Below, one piece after another: positions 1-9,201 of a stretch of DNA of 64,000 nucleotides; the stretch's first letter is position 1, and every line of letters begins with the position of its first letter. The translations under genes were made by a program, and so were the position numbers. The notes below the pieces were generated by a model. It did not search any database. It worked only from the letters and a program-made list of their open reading frames with translations, and was not told the DNA's origin. Source of the stretch: Bog-756 sp963710495 (GTDB lineage: Bacteria > Actinomycetota > Acidimicrobiia > Acidimicrobiales > RAAP-2); NCBI GenBank assembly GCA_963710495.1, contig CAVQAI010000009.1, positions 1 through 64,000 on the forward strand. The letters are read 5' to 3'.

Positions 1-2
1 CG

Positions 3-77
3 GCTCGGCTGGTCACCTTCGGCTGGCGCGACTTCCACGCCATCCTCCGGGCCAAGTTCCGTCTCGCCGACCGGTAG
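3..77 (+). CDS. C-terminal end of a probable NAD kinase (5' truncated by the window)
   Basis: Only the last 24 residues are inside the window, ending ...WRDFHAILRAKFRLADR before a TAG. The pattern of a short beta strand, then aromatic-D-F/Y, then LR.KF.L, resembles the end of actinobacterial NAD kinases, which phosphorylate NAD to NADP with ATP or polyphosphate. In many actinobacteria this gene sits directly upstream of recN, as here, with 10 bp between the stop and the recN GTG. No catalytic part is visible, so the call rests on the tail and the neighbour. Confidence 0.5.
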   Translation, partial: ARLVTFGWRDFHAILRAKFRLADR

Positions 78-87
78 GGGGACGGGC

Positions 88-1747
88 GTGGCGCACATGC
101 TCGCCGAGCTCCGCGTGCGCAACCTCGGGGTGATCGATGACGTCACCGTCCTCCCCGGTCCGGGCATGACCGCGTTGACCGGCGAGACGGGCGTCGGGGA
201 AGACCCTGTTGATCCAGGCCCTGAGCCTCCTGCTCGGTGGCCGCGCCGACCCGGCGGTGGTGCGGGCCGGGGCGGATGAGGCCTTGATCGAGGGCCGGTT
301 GGCCCACACCGGACGCCGGAGGACCCGTGGAGGGAGGGGAGACGGGGGAGACGGGGGAGGCGGCCGGAGCCACGGAGGTCGGCTGGCCCGATCGGTGGTC
401 CGGGGCGGTCGCTCCCGGGCATGGATCGACGGCGCATGGCTACGGTCGGCGCCCTGGCCGAGGCGGCCCGGGAGCTCGTCGAATGCACGGCCAGCACGAG
501 CACCGTTCCCTGACCCAGGCCGAGGCCCAACGCCGCGCCCTCGACACCTACGGTCACGTCGACCATGCCCCGCTCGAGGCGGCGCGCCACCACCTGCGCC
601 GGCTGGTCGACGACTCCGAGAGCCTCGGGGGTGACGGCCGGCAACGGGCCCGGAGGCCGGACCTCCTGCGCCATCAGATCGACGAGATCGACGCCGTCGG
701 CATCGAGGACGCCGCCGAGGACCAGCGCCTCGAGGTCGAGGAGGACCGCTCGTCGGCCGCCGAGAGCTGCCGTGGATCGGCCGCCGCCGCCCTGGACGCG
801 GTGTCGGGCTCGGACCAGGGGAGCGCCCTCGGAAGGCTGGCCGAAGCCTCGGGGGCACTGGCCGGCCGTGACCCGCTGGCCCCGACGGAGGCCCGGATCC
901 GGTCGGCCATGGCCGACCTCGCCGACCTGCCGGGGATTCCCGGCCATCGTCGAGACCTGGGAGGATGATCCCGACCGTCTCGAAGCCATCCGCCAGCGGC
1001 GCCAGCTGTTCCGCGAGTCGAACGCAAGTATGGCGGAGACTTGGCCGAGGTGCTGGCCTTCCCGCCGGAGCCCGGGAGCGGCTGGCCATCATCGCCCGGG
1101 ACCAGGAACGGGCGCTCCGGCTGGACGAGGAGATCGACGTGGCCCGTCACGCCCTCCAGTCGGCGGAGTCGGTGGTCGCCGCCGCCCGGCGGCTGGCCGC
1201 CCCGCGCCTGGCCGCCGAGATCGAAGCGACCCTGCAGGGATTGGCCATGCCGGCGGCCCGGTTCTCGATCGCGGTGGACGGGGAGGGGCCGGCGGACCAT
1301 GTCACCTTCCTGCTCGGGGCTAACCCCGGCGAGCCCTCACAGGCATTGGCCAAAGTGGCCTCCGGCGGGGAGCTGGCCCGCACCATGCTGGCCGTCCGCC
1401 TGGCCGTCGGTGCATCGCCGGGGGTCATGGCCTTCGACGAGGTCGACGCCGGGGTCGGCGGAGCCGCGGCCACCGCGGTCGGGACGGCCCTCGCCGGCCT
1501 GGCCGACCGGGCCCAGGTCCTCGTCGTCACCCACTTGGCACAGGTGGCCGCCCTGGCCGATGACCAGATCGAAGTGCGCAAGTCCGAGCGGGACGGCCGC
1601 ACTCGCTCCGATGTCGTCGCCCTCGACGCCGAGTCCAGGGTGATCGAGATCAGCCGCATGCTGTCCGGCCGGCCGGACAGCACATCGGCCCGGCGCCACG
1701 CCCGCGAGCTGCTCGACCGTGTGCCGGCCACCGGGGGCCGGAGCTGA
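88..1747 (+). pseudogene. recN: DNA repair ATPase RecN, broken by many frameshifts
   Basis: RecN is an SMC-like ATPase that acts at DNA double-strand breaks. The pieces are all present but spread over three frames. The N-terminus (LRVRNLGVIDDV) is followed by a Walker A broken inside TGETG.G.KT, where gggg replaces ggg near 197. Then come ALSLLLGGRADP, RGGRSRAWIDG, MATVGALAEAARELVE, HGQHEHRSL, a coiled-coil part, and RKYGGDLAEVLAF. From about 1066 to the stop one clean frame carries the signature and Walker B end (KVASGGELARTMLAVRLA, then FDEVDAGVGG). I count about six to eight frame changes before 1066 and none after. The order of pieces matches a full-length RecN of about 550 residues with nothing lost, so sequencing or assembly error is more likely than real decay. 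The GTG start at 88 fits the conserved N-terminus. Confidence 0.85.
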
Positions 1748-1801
1748 ACACGAATCCAAGGGTCCGCACGACGGGCGGTCTGGGTCCGCTACCCTCGACA
1801 G

Positions 1802-3574
1802 GTGCCCGACGTGGATGGTGACCCGGTTCGATTCGGGGAGCAGCCGACGGAGGGAGCGCCCCCCGGATCCGCCACTGATCGGTCCGGTCCAACCGTCCCG
1901 CCCGGCCCCGGAACGGCGGCCCGCCGGGGCCGGACCAAGTTCATCTTCGTCACCGGCGGCGTGTCTTCCTCGCTGGGCAAGGGCCTCACCGCGTCGTCCC
2001 TCGGCCGGCTGCTCAAGTGCCGCGGTCTCCGCGTGACGATGTGCAAGCTCGACCCCTACATCAACGTCGACCCCGGCACCATGAACCCCTTCGAGCACGG
2101 TGAGGTGTTCGTGACCGAGGACGGAGGCGAGACCGACCTCGACCTCGGGCACTACGAGCGGTTCATCGACGAGAACCTGCACCGCGACTCCAATGCCACC
2201 ACCGGCAAGATCTACTCGTCGGTGATCGCCAAGGAGCGCCGGGGCGACTACCTGGGCCGGACGGTGCAGGTCATCCCACACGTCACCGACGAGATCAAGA
2301 CCAGGGTGATGGGGCTCGGCACCGACGACGTCGACGTCGTCATCGTCGAGATCGGCGGCACCGTCGGCGACATCGAGATCGTCCCGTTCATCGAGGCCAT
2401 CCGCCAGTTCCGTCGGGACGTCGGCCGTGACAACGTCTGCTACGTCCATCTCACCCTGGTTCCCTACCTGGGCCCTTCGGGGGAGCAGAAGACCAAGCCC
2501 ACCCAACACTCGGTGACGGAGCTGCGCAGCCGCGGCATCCAACCCGACGTGATCGTGTGCCGGTCCGACCGGCAGCTGTCGGACGGTCTCAAGCGGAAGA
2601 TCTCGCTCCTGTGCGACGTGCCGATCGAGGCGGTGGTCTCGGCGGTCGACGCCGACAACATCTACCAGATCCCGCTGGTTCTCCACGACGAGGGGCTCGA
2701 CCGGTACGTCCTTCGCACGCTCGGCTTCGACGAGGAGTCCCACCCCATCGACCTGAGCGGGTGGAAGCACCTGATCAAGCAGATCGACGCCGCCGTGCGA
2801 CCGGTGCGGATCGGCATCATCGGCAAGTACGTGGAGCTCCCCGACGCCTACCTGTCGGTGGTCGAGGCCCTCCGTCACGCCGGGTTCCATCTCGGGGCCC
2901 GGGTCCAGATCGAGACCATCCAGGCGACGACCGTGCCCGACCTCCTGGAACAGGACGGTCTCCATCGCTTCGACGGGCTGGTCATTCCGGGCGGATTCGG
3001 GGAGCGCGGCGTCGAAGGGAAGATCGCCGCCGCCGGCTACGCCCGGGAGCACGACCTGCCGCTGCTCGGGCTCTGCCTCGGGCTCCACGCCATGATCATC
3101 AACGTGGCCCGCTCGTTGGCCAAGCTGGACGACGCCAACTCACGGGAGTTCGATGCGGACACGCCCTATCCGGTGATCGACCTCATGGACGAGCAGCGGG
3201 ACGTGGTCGACAAAGGTGGGACCATGCGCCTCGGGGCCTTCGAGGCGCGCCTGGTGCCCGGCTCGCAGGTGGCCAAGGCATACGGCACCGAGCAGGTCTT
3301 CGAGCGTCATCGGCACCGCTACGAGGTCAACCCGCAGTACCGGCCCAGCCTCGAAGACGTCGGCCTGGTGTGCTCGGGCATCTCGCCGGACGGGCGGCTG
3401 GTCGAATTCATCGAGCTGCCCGGCCACCCGTTCTGGGTGGGGACCCAGGCCCACCCGGAGTTCAAGAGCCGGCCGGACCTTCCCCATCCCCTCTTCCGCC
3501 AGTTGGTCGAGGCGGCCCTCGACCGGGCCGAGGGTCGGGACCCACGCCTGCCCGACATCGATGCCGATCATTGA
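1802..3574 (+). CDS. pyrG: CTP synthase
   Basis: This enzyme makes CTP from UTP, ATP and glutamine in the cytoplasm. The protein has 590 residues. About 42 Pro/Gly-rich residues precede the synthetase domain, which opens with KFIFVTGGVSSSLGKG and continues through DPYINVDPGTMNPFEHGEVF. The class I glutamine amidotransferase domain follows from about residue 335. Its nucleophile is Cys425 in GLCLGLH, and the His/Glu pair lies in AHPEF near residue 550. Most family members have Q after GLCLGL, so the H is unusual. The GTG at 1802 is the start used; the N-terminal extension is not part of the usual family length (about 545), so a later start is possible. The gene overlaps the next by 14 bp. Confidence 0.95.
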   Translation: MPDVDGDPVRFGEQPTEGAPPGSATDRSGPTVPPGPGTAARRGRTKFIFVTGGVSSSLGKGLTASSLGRLLKCRGLRVTMCKLDPYINVDPGTMNPFEHGEVFVTEDGGETDLDLGHYERFIDENLHRDSNATTGKIYSSVIAKERRGDYLGRTVQVIPHVTDEIKTRVMGLGTDDVDVVIVEIGGTVGDIEIVPFIEAIRQFRRDVGRDNVCYVHLTLVPYLGPSGEQKTKPTQHSVTELRSRGIQPDVIVCRSDRQLSDGLKRKISLLCDVPIEAVVSAVDADNIYQIPLVLHDEGLDRYVLRTLGFDEESHPIDLSGWKHLIKQIDAAVRPVRIGIIGKYVELPDAYLSVVEALRHAGFHLGARVQIETIQATTVPDLLEQDGLHRFDGLVIPGGFGERGVEGKIAAAGYAREHDLPLLGLCLGLHAMIINVARSLAKLDDANSREFDADTPYPVIDLMDEQRDVVDKGGTMRLGAFEARLVPGSQVAKAYGTEQVFERHRHRYEVNPQYRPSLEDVGLVCSGISPDGRLVEFIELPGHPFWVGTQAHPEFKSRPDLPHPLFRQLVEAALDRAEGRDPRLPDIDADH

Positions 3575-4181
3575 GGGGGAACGGCCGGAGCCTGGGGGCG
3601 TCCCGGCCGACGGGGACAACCGCGGCTTCGAGATGCTCGGGGAGGAGGTCCTCTACCACGGGTGGGTCATCACCCTCACCCGGGCCACGTTCCGCGACCC
3701 GGACGGGACCACCTTCGACCGGGAGGTGGTGCGCCACCCCGGAGCGGTGGCGGTCGTCCCGGTGACCGACGCCCGAGCGGTGGTGCTGGTGCGCCAGTAC
3801 CGGCCCCCGGTCGACCGGTGGCTCCTCGAGATCCCGGCCGGGACCTGTGACGTTGAGGACGAGCCCGAGCTCACGGTGGCCCGGCGGGAGCTGGCCGAGG
3901 AGGTGGGCTATGCCGCCTCCGACATGGTGCTGCTGACCCGGTGTGCCATCACCCCCGGTTTCTGCGACGAGCGCTCGGCCGTCTACCTCGCCACCGGACT
4001 CACACCGGTGGGGCTCGACCGGCAGGGGGTCGAGGAACGCCACATGACGATCGAGGAGGTACCCCTCGAGCAGGTGGACGCGCTGATCGACGACGGGTCG
4101 ATCATCGATGCCACCACCATACTGGGGCTCGGACTGGCCGCCCGGCGCCTGAGCGGACGGCCGGCGGGCAGCCGGGTCTGA
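3561..4181 (+). CDS. NUDIX hydrolase, ADP-ribose pyrophosphatase type
   Basis: Likely hydrolyses ADP-ribose or a related nucleoside diphosphate to AMP plus ribose 5-phosphate. The Nudix box is clear: a Gly at the start (IPAGTCD), then E.......REL.EEVGY, with the metal-binding REXXEE carried by RRELAEEVGY. The upstream strands (VVLVRQYRPPVDRWLLEIPAG) are typical of the ADPRase branch. It has 206 residues from the ATG at 3561, which overlaps the pyrG end. An ATG at 3633 would give a shorter protein that still keeps the whole domain. The pyrG-NUDIX-xerD order is common in actinobacteria. Confidence 0.88.
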   Translation: MPIIEGERPEPGGVPADGDNRGFEMLGEEVLYHGWVITLTRATFRDPDGTTFDREVVRHPGAVAVVPVTDARAVVLVRQYRPPVDRWLLEIPAGTCDVEDEPELTVARRELAEEVGYAASDMVLLTRCAITPGFCDERSAVYLATGLTPVGLDRQGVEERHMTIEEVPLEQVDALIDDGSIIDATTILGLGLAARRLSGRPAGSRV

Positions 4182-4191
4182 CCGGCCGACG

Positions 4192-5124
4192 GTGAGCCGG
4201 CCGCTGTCGAACGGCGCCGAAGAGTACCTGTCGTGGCTGGCCGTGGAGAAGGGCCGGTCCCGGAACACCGTGGTGTCCTACCGGCGCGACATCGCCGCCT
4301 GGGAGGGATGGGCCGGCCAGGCCGGGGTCGACGCGGCCGAGCCCCGTCCCGAGGCCATCGAGCGTCACTTGGCGGAGCTGCGCTCCCGGGGATACAACCC
4401 GGCGTCGATCGCCCGCTCCACCACCGCACTGCGGGGTCTGTTCGGGTTCCTGGCCGGCGAAGGGTTGATCGGTGCCGACCCGACGACCGACATCCGTTCG
4501 CCGCGCCTGCCCCGCCGGTTGCCCAAGGCCCTCAACGAGGACGAGGTCCTGGCCCTGCTCGACTCGGTGAGCGGGACCGAGCCGTGCGACCTGCGGGACC
4601 GGGCCCTGTTGGAGCTGCTCTACGGCACCGGGGCCCGCATCTCCGAGGTGGTGGGGCTCTCGCTCAGCGACCTCCAGGGCGACGACGGACTGGTCCGGGT
4701 GTTCGGCAAGGGGGCCAAGGAGCGCCTGGTGCCCGTGGGCGCGCCGGCCCGCATGGCCGTCGACCGCTGGCTGTCACCGGCCGGCCGTCCCCGTCTCGCC
4801 CCCGACCGCTGGCGGCGGCGGGACGACGCCGAGGCGGTGTTCATCAACATGCGAGGGGGACGTCTCAGCCGCCAGGGGGCGTGGGCCGTGGTGGCCCATC
4901 GTGCCGAGCGGGCCGGGCTGGGCGCGGTGGTGAGCCCCCACGTCCTGCGCCACTCGTGCGCCAGTCACATGCTGGCCCACGGCGCCGACATCCGCGTGGT
5001 CCAAGAGCTGCTCGGCCACGTCTCCATCGCCACCACCCAGATCTACACCAAGCTCAGCCAGGACCACCTGCGCCGGTCGTACGACCAGGCTCACCCGCGG
5101 GCCGGTGCAGCCCAGCTCAAGTAG
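4192..5124 (+). CDS. xerD: Tyrosine recombinase XerD (site-specific, dif)
   Basis: The XerCD recombinase resolves chromosome dimers at dif. This protein has 310 residues, the usual length. The N-terminal SAM-like core-binding domain (about 5-90) is followed by the catalytic domain. Catalytic residues visible are Arg149 in GARISEV, the Lys in GKGAKERLVP, His250-x-x-Arg253 in HVLRH, His276 in LLGH and the nucleophile Tyr285 in TQIYTK. The GTG start lies 10 bp after the NUDIX stop. The gene sits in an ordinary core operon with no mobile genes beside it, which argues for the housekeeping enzyme and not a phage integrase. Confidence 0.92.
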   Translation: MSRPLSNGAEEYLSWLAVEKGRSRNTVVSYRRDIAAWEGWAGQAGVDAAEPRPEAIERHLAELRSRGYNPASIARSTTALRGLFGFLAGEGLIGADPTTDIRSPRLPRRLPKALNEDEVLALLDSVSGTEPCDLRDRALLELLYGTGARISEVVGLSLSDLQGDDGLVRVFGKGAKERLVPVGAPARMAVDRWLSPAGRPRLAPDRWRRRDDAEAVFINMRGGRLSRQGAWAVVAHRAERAGLGAVVSPHVLRHSCASHMLAHGADIRVVQELLGHVSIATTQIYTKLSQDHLRRSYDQAHPRAGAAQLK

Positions 5125-5134
5125 TCTGTTGGTC

Positions 5135-5458
5135 GTGCCGCCCGACGCTCCGACAATCGATTACCGCCAGCTGCTCGAACAGGAGCGCAGCCAGCTCCAG
5201 GCCGAGTTGGCCGAGCTCGGGGGTCTCCACTACGACCCGAACTTCGCCGACTCCAGCCAGGTGACCGCCGAGCGGGGAGAAGCCGAGGTGCTGGCCGGCC
5301 AACTTCGCGAGTCCCTGGACGAGGTGGCCGGGGCCCTCACCCGGCTCGAGGACGGGAGCTACGGGCAATGCGAAGTCTGCAGCCAGCCCATCCAGCCGGC
5401 GCGCCTCGAGGCCATGCCGGCCACCAGGTTCTGCATCAATCACGCCAGCCGGACCTGA
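5135..5458 (+). CDS. TraR/DksA-type zinc finger protein
   Basis: A small protein of about 107 residues with an N-terminal coiled coil (LLEQERSQLQAELAEL) and a C-terminal zinc finger, the DksA/TraR layout. DksA-like proteins bind the secondary channel of RNA polymerase. The finger reads C-x2-C (CEVC), then 17 residues, then C-x2-H (CINH), so the last ligand is His where DksA has Cys. GTG at 5135 is preferred because it lies just after the xerD stop; an in-frame GTG at 5105 would overlap xerD by 20 bp. The exact role in this lineage is not known. Confidence 0.8.
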   Translation: MPPDAPTIDYRQLLEQERSQLQAELAELGGLHYDPNFADSSQVTAERGEAEVLAGQLRESLDEVAGALTRLEDGSYGQCEVCSQPIQPARLEAMPATRFCINHASRT

Positions 5459-5474
5459 CCGGCCCGGCGCGCTG

Positions 5475-6257
5475 ATGGCCTATGGAGGCTATGGAGGGGG
5501 CTCGGGGGGGCCCAGCCGTCCTCGTCGCCGCTTCCAGGTGGACCAGCGCACCACGATCATCGTGGTGGTGGCGGCCGCGCTGCTCATCATCCTGCTGAGC
5601 ACCCACAAGGTCACCCGCTTCGAGGTCATCTACTTCTGCGTGCTGGTCCCTTCTATCATCCTCCACGAGATCTCCCACGGTGTGGTGGCGCTGGCCTTCG
5701 GAGACGACACGGCCAAACGGGCCGGGCGGCTCACCCTCAACCCGGTGAAGCACGTCGACCCGGTCGGCACGTTGCTCGTCCCGGGCCTGCTCTCCCTGTC
5801 GGGGATCGGAGCGTACGGGTGGGCGAAGCCGGTACCGGTCGCCCCCAACCGGTTGCGGAGCCCCCGGAACCACACCGTGCTGGTGTCGCTGGTCGGGCCG
5901 CTCACCAACTTCGTCCTGGCCGCCGTGATGGGGCTCTGTTACTCGCTGGTCACCCCCCAAGTCATCCGGCAGATCGTCCACGCCGGTGGGTACTACCCGC
6001 CAGGACTGGCGAGTCAGATCTTCTTCATCGCCGGGTTCGCCAACATCGTGCTCGGCGTGTTCAACCTCATCCCGTGCCCACCGCTCGACGGTGCGTCCGT
6101 GCTCGAGCGGTTCCTGCCCAGCCGCATGCTGCCCGAGTACTACCGGCTCCAGCCGCTGCTCATGTTCCTCCCCTTCATCCTGATCCTGGTGTTCCGCAAC
6201 CAGTGGTCGGAGCTCATCATCCACGTCGTCAACTGGTGGTCGGGCCTGCTGGTGTGA
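5475..6257 (+). CDS. Site-2 protease family (M50) membrane metalloprotease
   Basis: An intramembrane zinc protease of 260 residues with a Gly/Arg-rich cytoplasmic N-terminus and about six membrane segments. The zinc motif HEISH places ligands at His64 and His68 with catalytic Glu65. The second family motif is present as NLIPCPPLDGASV, which supplies the third ligand Asp. NPVKHVDPVGT and GPLTNFVLAA also match the M50B Rv-type subgroup. No PDZ domain is seen, so this is the short form. The substrate is unknown; members of this group cleave membrane-bound regulators. Confidence 0.88.
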   Translation: MAYGGYGGGSGGPSRPRRRFQVDQRTTIIVVVAAALLIILLSTHKVTRFEVIYFCVLVPSIILHEISHGVVALAFGDDTAKRAGRLTLNPVKHVDPVGTLLVPGLLSLSGIGAYGWAKPVPVAPNRLRSPRNHTVLVSLVGPLTNFVLAAVMGLCYSLVTPQVIRQIVHAGGYYPPGLASQIFFIAGFANIVLGVFNLIPCPPLDGASVLERFLPSRMLPEYYRLQPLLMFLPFILILVFRNQWSELIIHVVNWWSGLLV

Positions 6258-6287
6258 GCCGGGTGCCGACCCGCCGCGTCCCCCGCG

Positions 6288-9185
6288 GTGAACCAGCCGG
6301 GCTCCGCCCCGGTGGACAGCCCGCTCCCGGCCGTGGCGCCGCGCCCCGGCGAGGGACGGGCCCGGTCGGTAGCGGGCTGGGCGCGCACCCATGCCGCCCT
6401 CCTCGTCCTCCTGGCCGTTCCCTTCGCCGTCTTCGGCATCCCCCAGCTCTTCGACCATGCGCTGTTGGACGGCGACAATTTCATCCAGAACTTCCCGCTT
6501 CGGGTCCTGGTGGGGCGCGACCTCGCCCACGGGATGCTGCCGCTGTGGAACCCGTACCTGTTCAGCGGCACGCCTTTGCTGGCCGGGTTCAACGCCGCCG
6601 CCGCCTATCCGGGGACCTGGCTCATGGCGGTGCTGCCCGTCTTCGTCGCCTGGGCCCTCGTCTTCGCCGCCGTCTACGACTTGGCCCTGGCCGGGATGTA
6701 CCTCTTCCTGCGCCGGGAGGGACTCTGTCGGGCCGCCGCCGCCTTCGGCGCGGCCACGTTCGCCTTCGCCGGCTACATGACGGCCCAGATCGTGCACGTC
6801 GACCTGATCCAGGGGGCGGCCGCCCTGCCCTGGATGCTCCTCGGCGTGCATGTGCTCACCGGCCGCGCCAATGAGCACGGCCCGGTCGGGGGGGCGACGG
6901 GTTCCTCGGGCCATGTCCGGGCCGGATTGGTCCGGGGGCGGGGCGGGGCGGCTCTGGTGGCCGTCGCCCTCGGTCTCTCCGGCCTGAGCGGGGGGGTCGA
7001 GGCGGTCATCGACGGCGGCGTCATCGTGCTCATCTACTGGGCCGGTCGGATGGTGGCGCTCGGCTACCTCCGTCGGCGGGAGCTGCGGGCGGTGGTCACC
7101 GCGACGGCGAGCCTCCTGCTCGGCCTGGCCGGTGGGGTGGCGCTCGGGGCCGCCCAGTGGATCCCCGGTGGCGCCTTCGTCGCCCAGTCGCAACGGGGCG
7201 GGGCCTCCTACGCCTTCTTCACCACGGGGTCGCTACCCGACCGCCTCCTGACCCTGCTCGTCTCCCCGTTCGTCCTCGGCACCAACCAGGACCAGCCCGC
7301 CTACTACGTCGGCCCTTACAACTTCCAGGAGGTCACCGGCTACGTCGGCATCCTGGCCCTCATCGCCGCCTGCGTCCTGTTGGTGCGCCGCTGGCGCACT
7401 CGGCCCGAGGCCCGCCACTGGTGGGTCTGGTACGTGGTGCTGGTGATCGGCGTCCTCTCCGCGGTGGGCAATCAGACCCCCTTCGGCCGGGTTCTCTACC
7501 TGGTGCCAGGGCTCAACAGCCAGCGGCTCCTCAACCGCAACCTGCTCCTGGTCGATTGCGCCCTGGCCGTCCTCCTGGCCTGGTGGAGCCACCTCCTGCT
7601 CACAGAGCGGGACACGACCGGCCCGCGGCGCCGGCCGGTCCGGACCCGGTGGCGGACCGGCCAGCGGGCCGAGCTCATCGCCACCTCCATCCCCTTCGCC
7701 CTCAGCGCCGTGCTCTGCCTGGCCTTCTGGGTGGCCGGAACACCCCTCGACCACGTCCTCGAGGCGGCCTTCCCGTTGGACGAGACCACCCGGCTGAAGC
7801 TTGCACCGTTGGTCACGGCCGGCACCGTCATCGCCGGGGCGGCCACCTGGATCGCCCTCAGCCAGGCGCGTTTCTCCGCCCGGACGCTGCGCCGGCTCCT
7901 GGCCGGCGTGCTCGCCGCCGACCTCCTCCTGTTCAATCTCTTCGTCATCCGACCACCCGTCGCCGAAGCGGCCGCCCAGGTGCACGGCCCGGCCTCCGCC
8001 GCGTTGGCCGCCACGGTGGGCGACGGCCGCTTCGTCATCTACGACCCCGACCGCTTCTTCGGTGACCAGCTCCTCGCCTTCGGCCAGACCGACCTCAACG
8101 TCTTCACCCACGTCCTCAGCGCCCAGGGCTACACCGCCCTCATCGACGGCCAGTACTACCAGGCCACCGGGGCCCATCTCCAAGAGGACCTCGACCCGGC
8201 CAGCCTGGCCCGCCCGGTCTGGGACAACCTCAACGTCACCACTCTGCTCTCGGTGCCCAGCTACTTCGTGACCCCGGTCGTCGGGGCGCCGGCCACCGGC
8301 TATCCGTTCCCGGGCGACGTGCTGACCATCGCGCCGGGTGCGGACGGTCCCTTCACCCTGGCCCCCGACGAACGGCGCCCCTGGTACTTCGGTGGGGTGC
8401 TCACCGTCGAACGTTGGTCGTTCAGCCTGGAGGGCGGGGCGGGCCGCGGCCTACGGGTCGGCCTGCTGTCGGCCGGGGGCCGGCTCCAGTGGCTGCCGTC
8501 CTCCGAGGTCCACCGGTCGGGGCCGAGGGGCCGGCGCACCGTCGAGGTCGACCTGCCCGCCCCGATCGCCGCCACCGGCGTGGTCATCCAGGCGGGGGCG
8601 GGCATGGCCGTCCGGGCCCCGACGGCCACCACGGTCGAGGCCGGGTCGGTCCGGCTGGACGGCCCCATGCAACTCGGCGTGGCCGGTTCCCGCTGGACCT
8701 TCACCGGGGTGTTGGGGTCGTTCGGCGTCTTCCACAACACCCGGACCCGGGGCTGGGCCTGGCTGGAGGACCCACGGGGAGGGCCGGTCCCGCCGGGCAG
8801 CACCGTGTCGGCGGCCGCCCCCGGACCGGAAGGAGGCCACCCGATCGTGGTGCACGCCACCGGCCCCGTGTTGCTCGATCGGAGCGAGGCGTGGTCGTCC
8901 GGCTGGCGCGCCACGGTGCAGTCGCTGGCCGCCGCCGGCCGGCCGGCCGGGCCTCCCCAGCCCGCCGCGGTCACCAGGGACGGGCTGGTCCAGCGGGTGG
9001 CCCTGGCCGGCCCCGGGAACTACCGGGTGACCTTCACCTACGCGCCCGGCGCGGCCCGGCTCGGCCTCCTCGTCTCGGCCGTCGCCGGCGCCGGGATGCT
9101 GCTCTGGGGCCTCGTCGAGGTGGTGCTTCGGTGGCGGCGCCGCCCCGGGCGATCCGGCCCGGCCCCGGGGCCGGGCGCCGCCTGA
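6288..9185 (+). CDS. Large polytopic membrane protein, YfhO family (GT-C-like)
   Basis: A 965-residue protein. A long N-terminal part (about 30-560) carries roughly a dozen hydrophobic segments, and a C-terminal extracytoplasmic beta-rich domain ends in one more membrane helix (LGLLVSAVAGAGMLLWGLVEVVL) and a basic tail. The motif after the first helix, LDGDNFIQNFPLR then GMLPLWNPYLFSGTPL, is typical of YfhO proteins. YfhO members are tied to glycosylation of cell-wall polymers in Firmicutes and are lipid-linked sugar transferase-like. The sugar and acceptor here cannot be read from sequence. GTG start 30 bp after the protease gene. Confidence 0.8.
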   Translation: MNQPGSAPVDSPLPAVAPRPGEGRARSVAGWARTHAALLVLLAVPFAVFGIPQLFDHALLDGDNFIQNFPLRVLVGRDLAHGMLPLWNPYLFSGTPLLAGFNAAAAYPGTWLMAVLPVFVAWALVFAAVYDLALAGMYLFLRREGLCRAAAAFGAATFAFAGYMTAQIVHVDLIQGAAALPWMLLGVHVLTGRANEHGPVGGATGSSGHVRAGLVRGRGGAALVAVALGLSGLSGGVEAVIDGGVIVLIYWAGRMVALGYLRRRELRAVVTATASLLLGLAGGVALGAAQWIPGGAFVAQSQRGGASYAFFTTGSLPDRLLTLLVSPFVLGTNQDQPAYYVGPYNFQEVTGYVGILALIAACVLLVRRWRTRPEARHWWVWYVVLVIGVLSAVGNQTPFGRVLYLVPGLNSQRLLNRNLLLVDCALAVLLAWWSHLLLTERDTTGPRRRPVRTRWRTGQRAELIATSIPFALSAVLCLAFWVAGTPLDHVLEAAFPLDETTRLKLAPLVTAGTVIAGAATWIALSQARFSARTLRRLLAGVLAADLLLFNLFVIRPPVAEAAAQVHGPASAALAATVGDGRFVIYDPDRFFGDQLLAFGQTDLNVFTHVLSAQGYTALIDGQYYQATGAHLQEDLDPASLARPVWDNLNVTTLLSVPSYFVTPVVGAPATGYPFPGDVLTIAPGADGPFTLAPDERRPWYFGGVLTVERWSFSLEGGAGRGLRVGLLSAGGRLQWLPSSEVHRSGPRGRRTVEVDLPAPIAATGVVIQAGAGMAVRAPTATTVEAGSVRLDGPMQLGVAGSRWTFTGVLGSFGVFHNTRTRGWAWLEDPRGGPVPPGSTVSAAAPGPEGGHPIVVHATGPVLLDRSEAWSSGWRATVQSLAAAGRPAGPPQPAAVTRDGLVQRVALAGPGNYRVTFTYAPGAARLGLLVSAVAGAGMLLWGLVEVVLRWRRRPGRSGPAPGPGAA

Positions 9186-9201
9186 CGCGATCCGGAAAAG
9201 C

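Noticed and set aside
13..1092. 359-residue minus-strand frame opposite recN
   Set aside because: Arg/Pro-rich low-complexity content typical of antisense frames in GC-rich DNA; recN motifs lie on the other strand.
1337..3088. 583-residue minus-strand frame across the recN end and pyrG
   Set aside because: Spans two clear genes in antisense and has no domain pattern or start signal.
4192..5124. Phage-type integrase
   Set aside because: Length, context in a core operon and residue pattern fit the housekeeping XerD.
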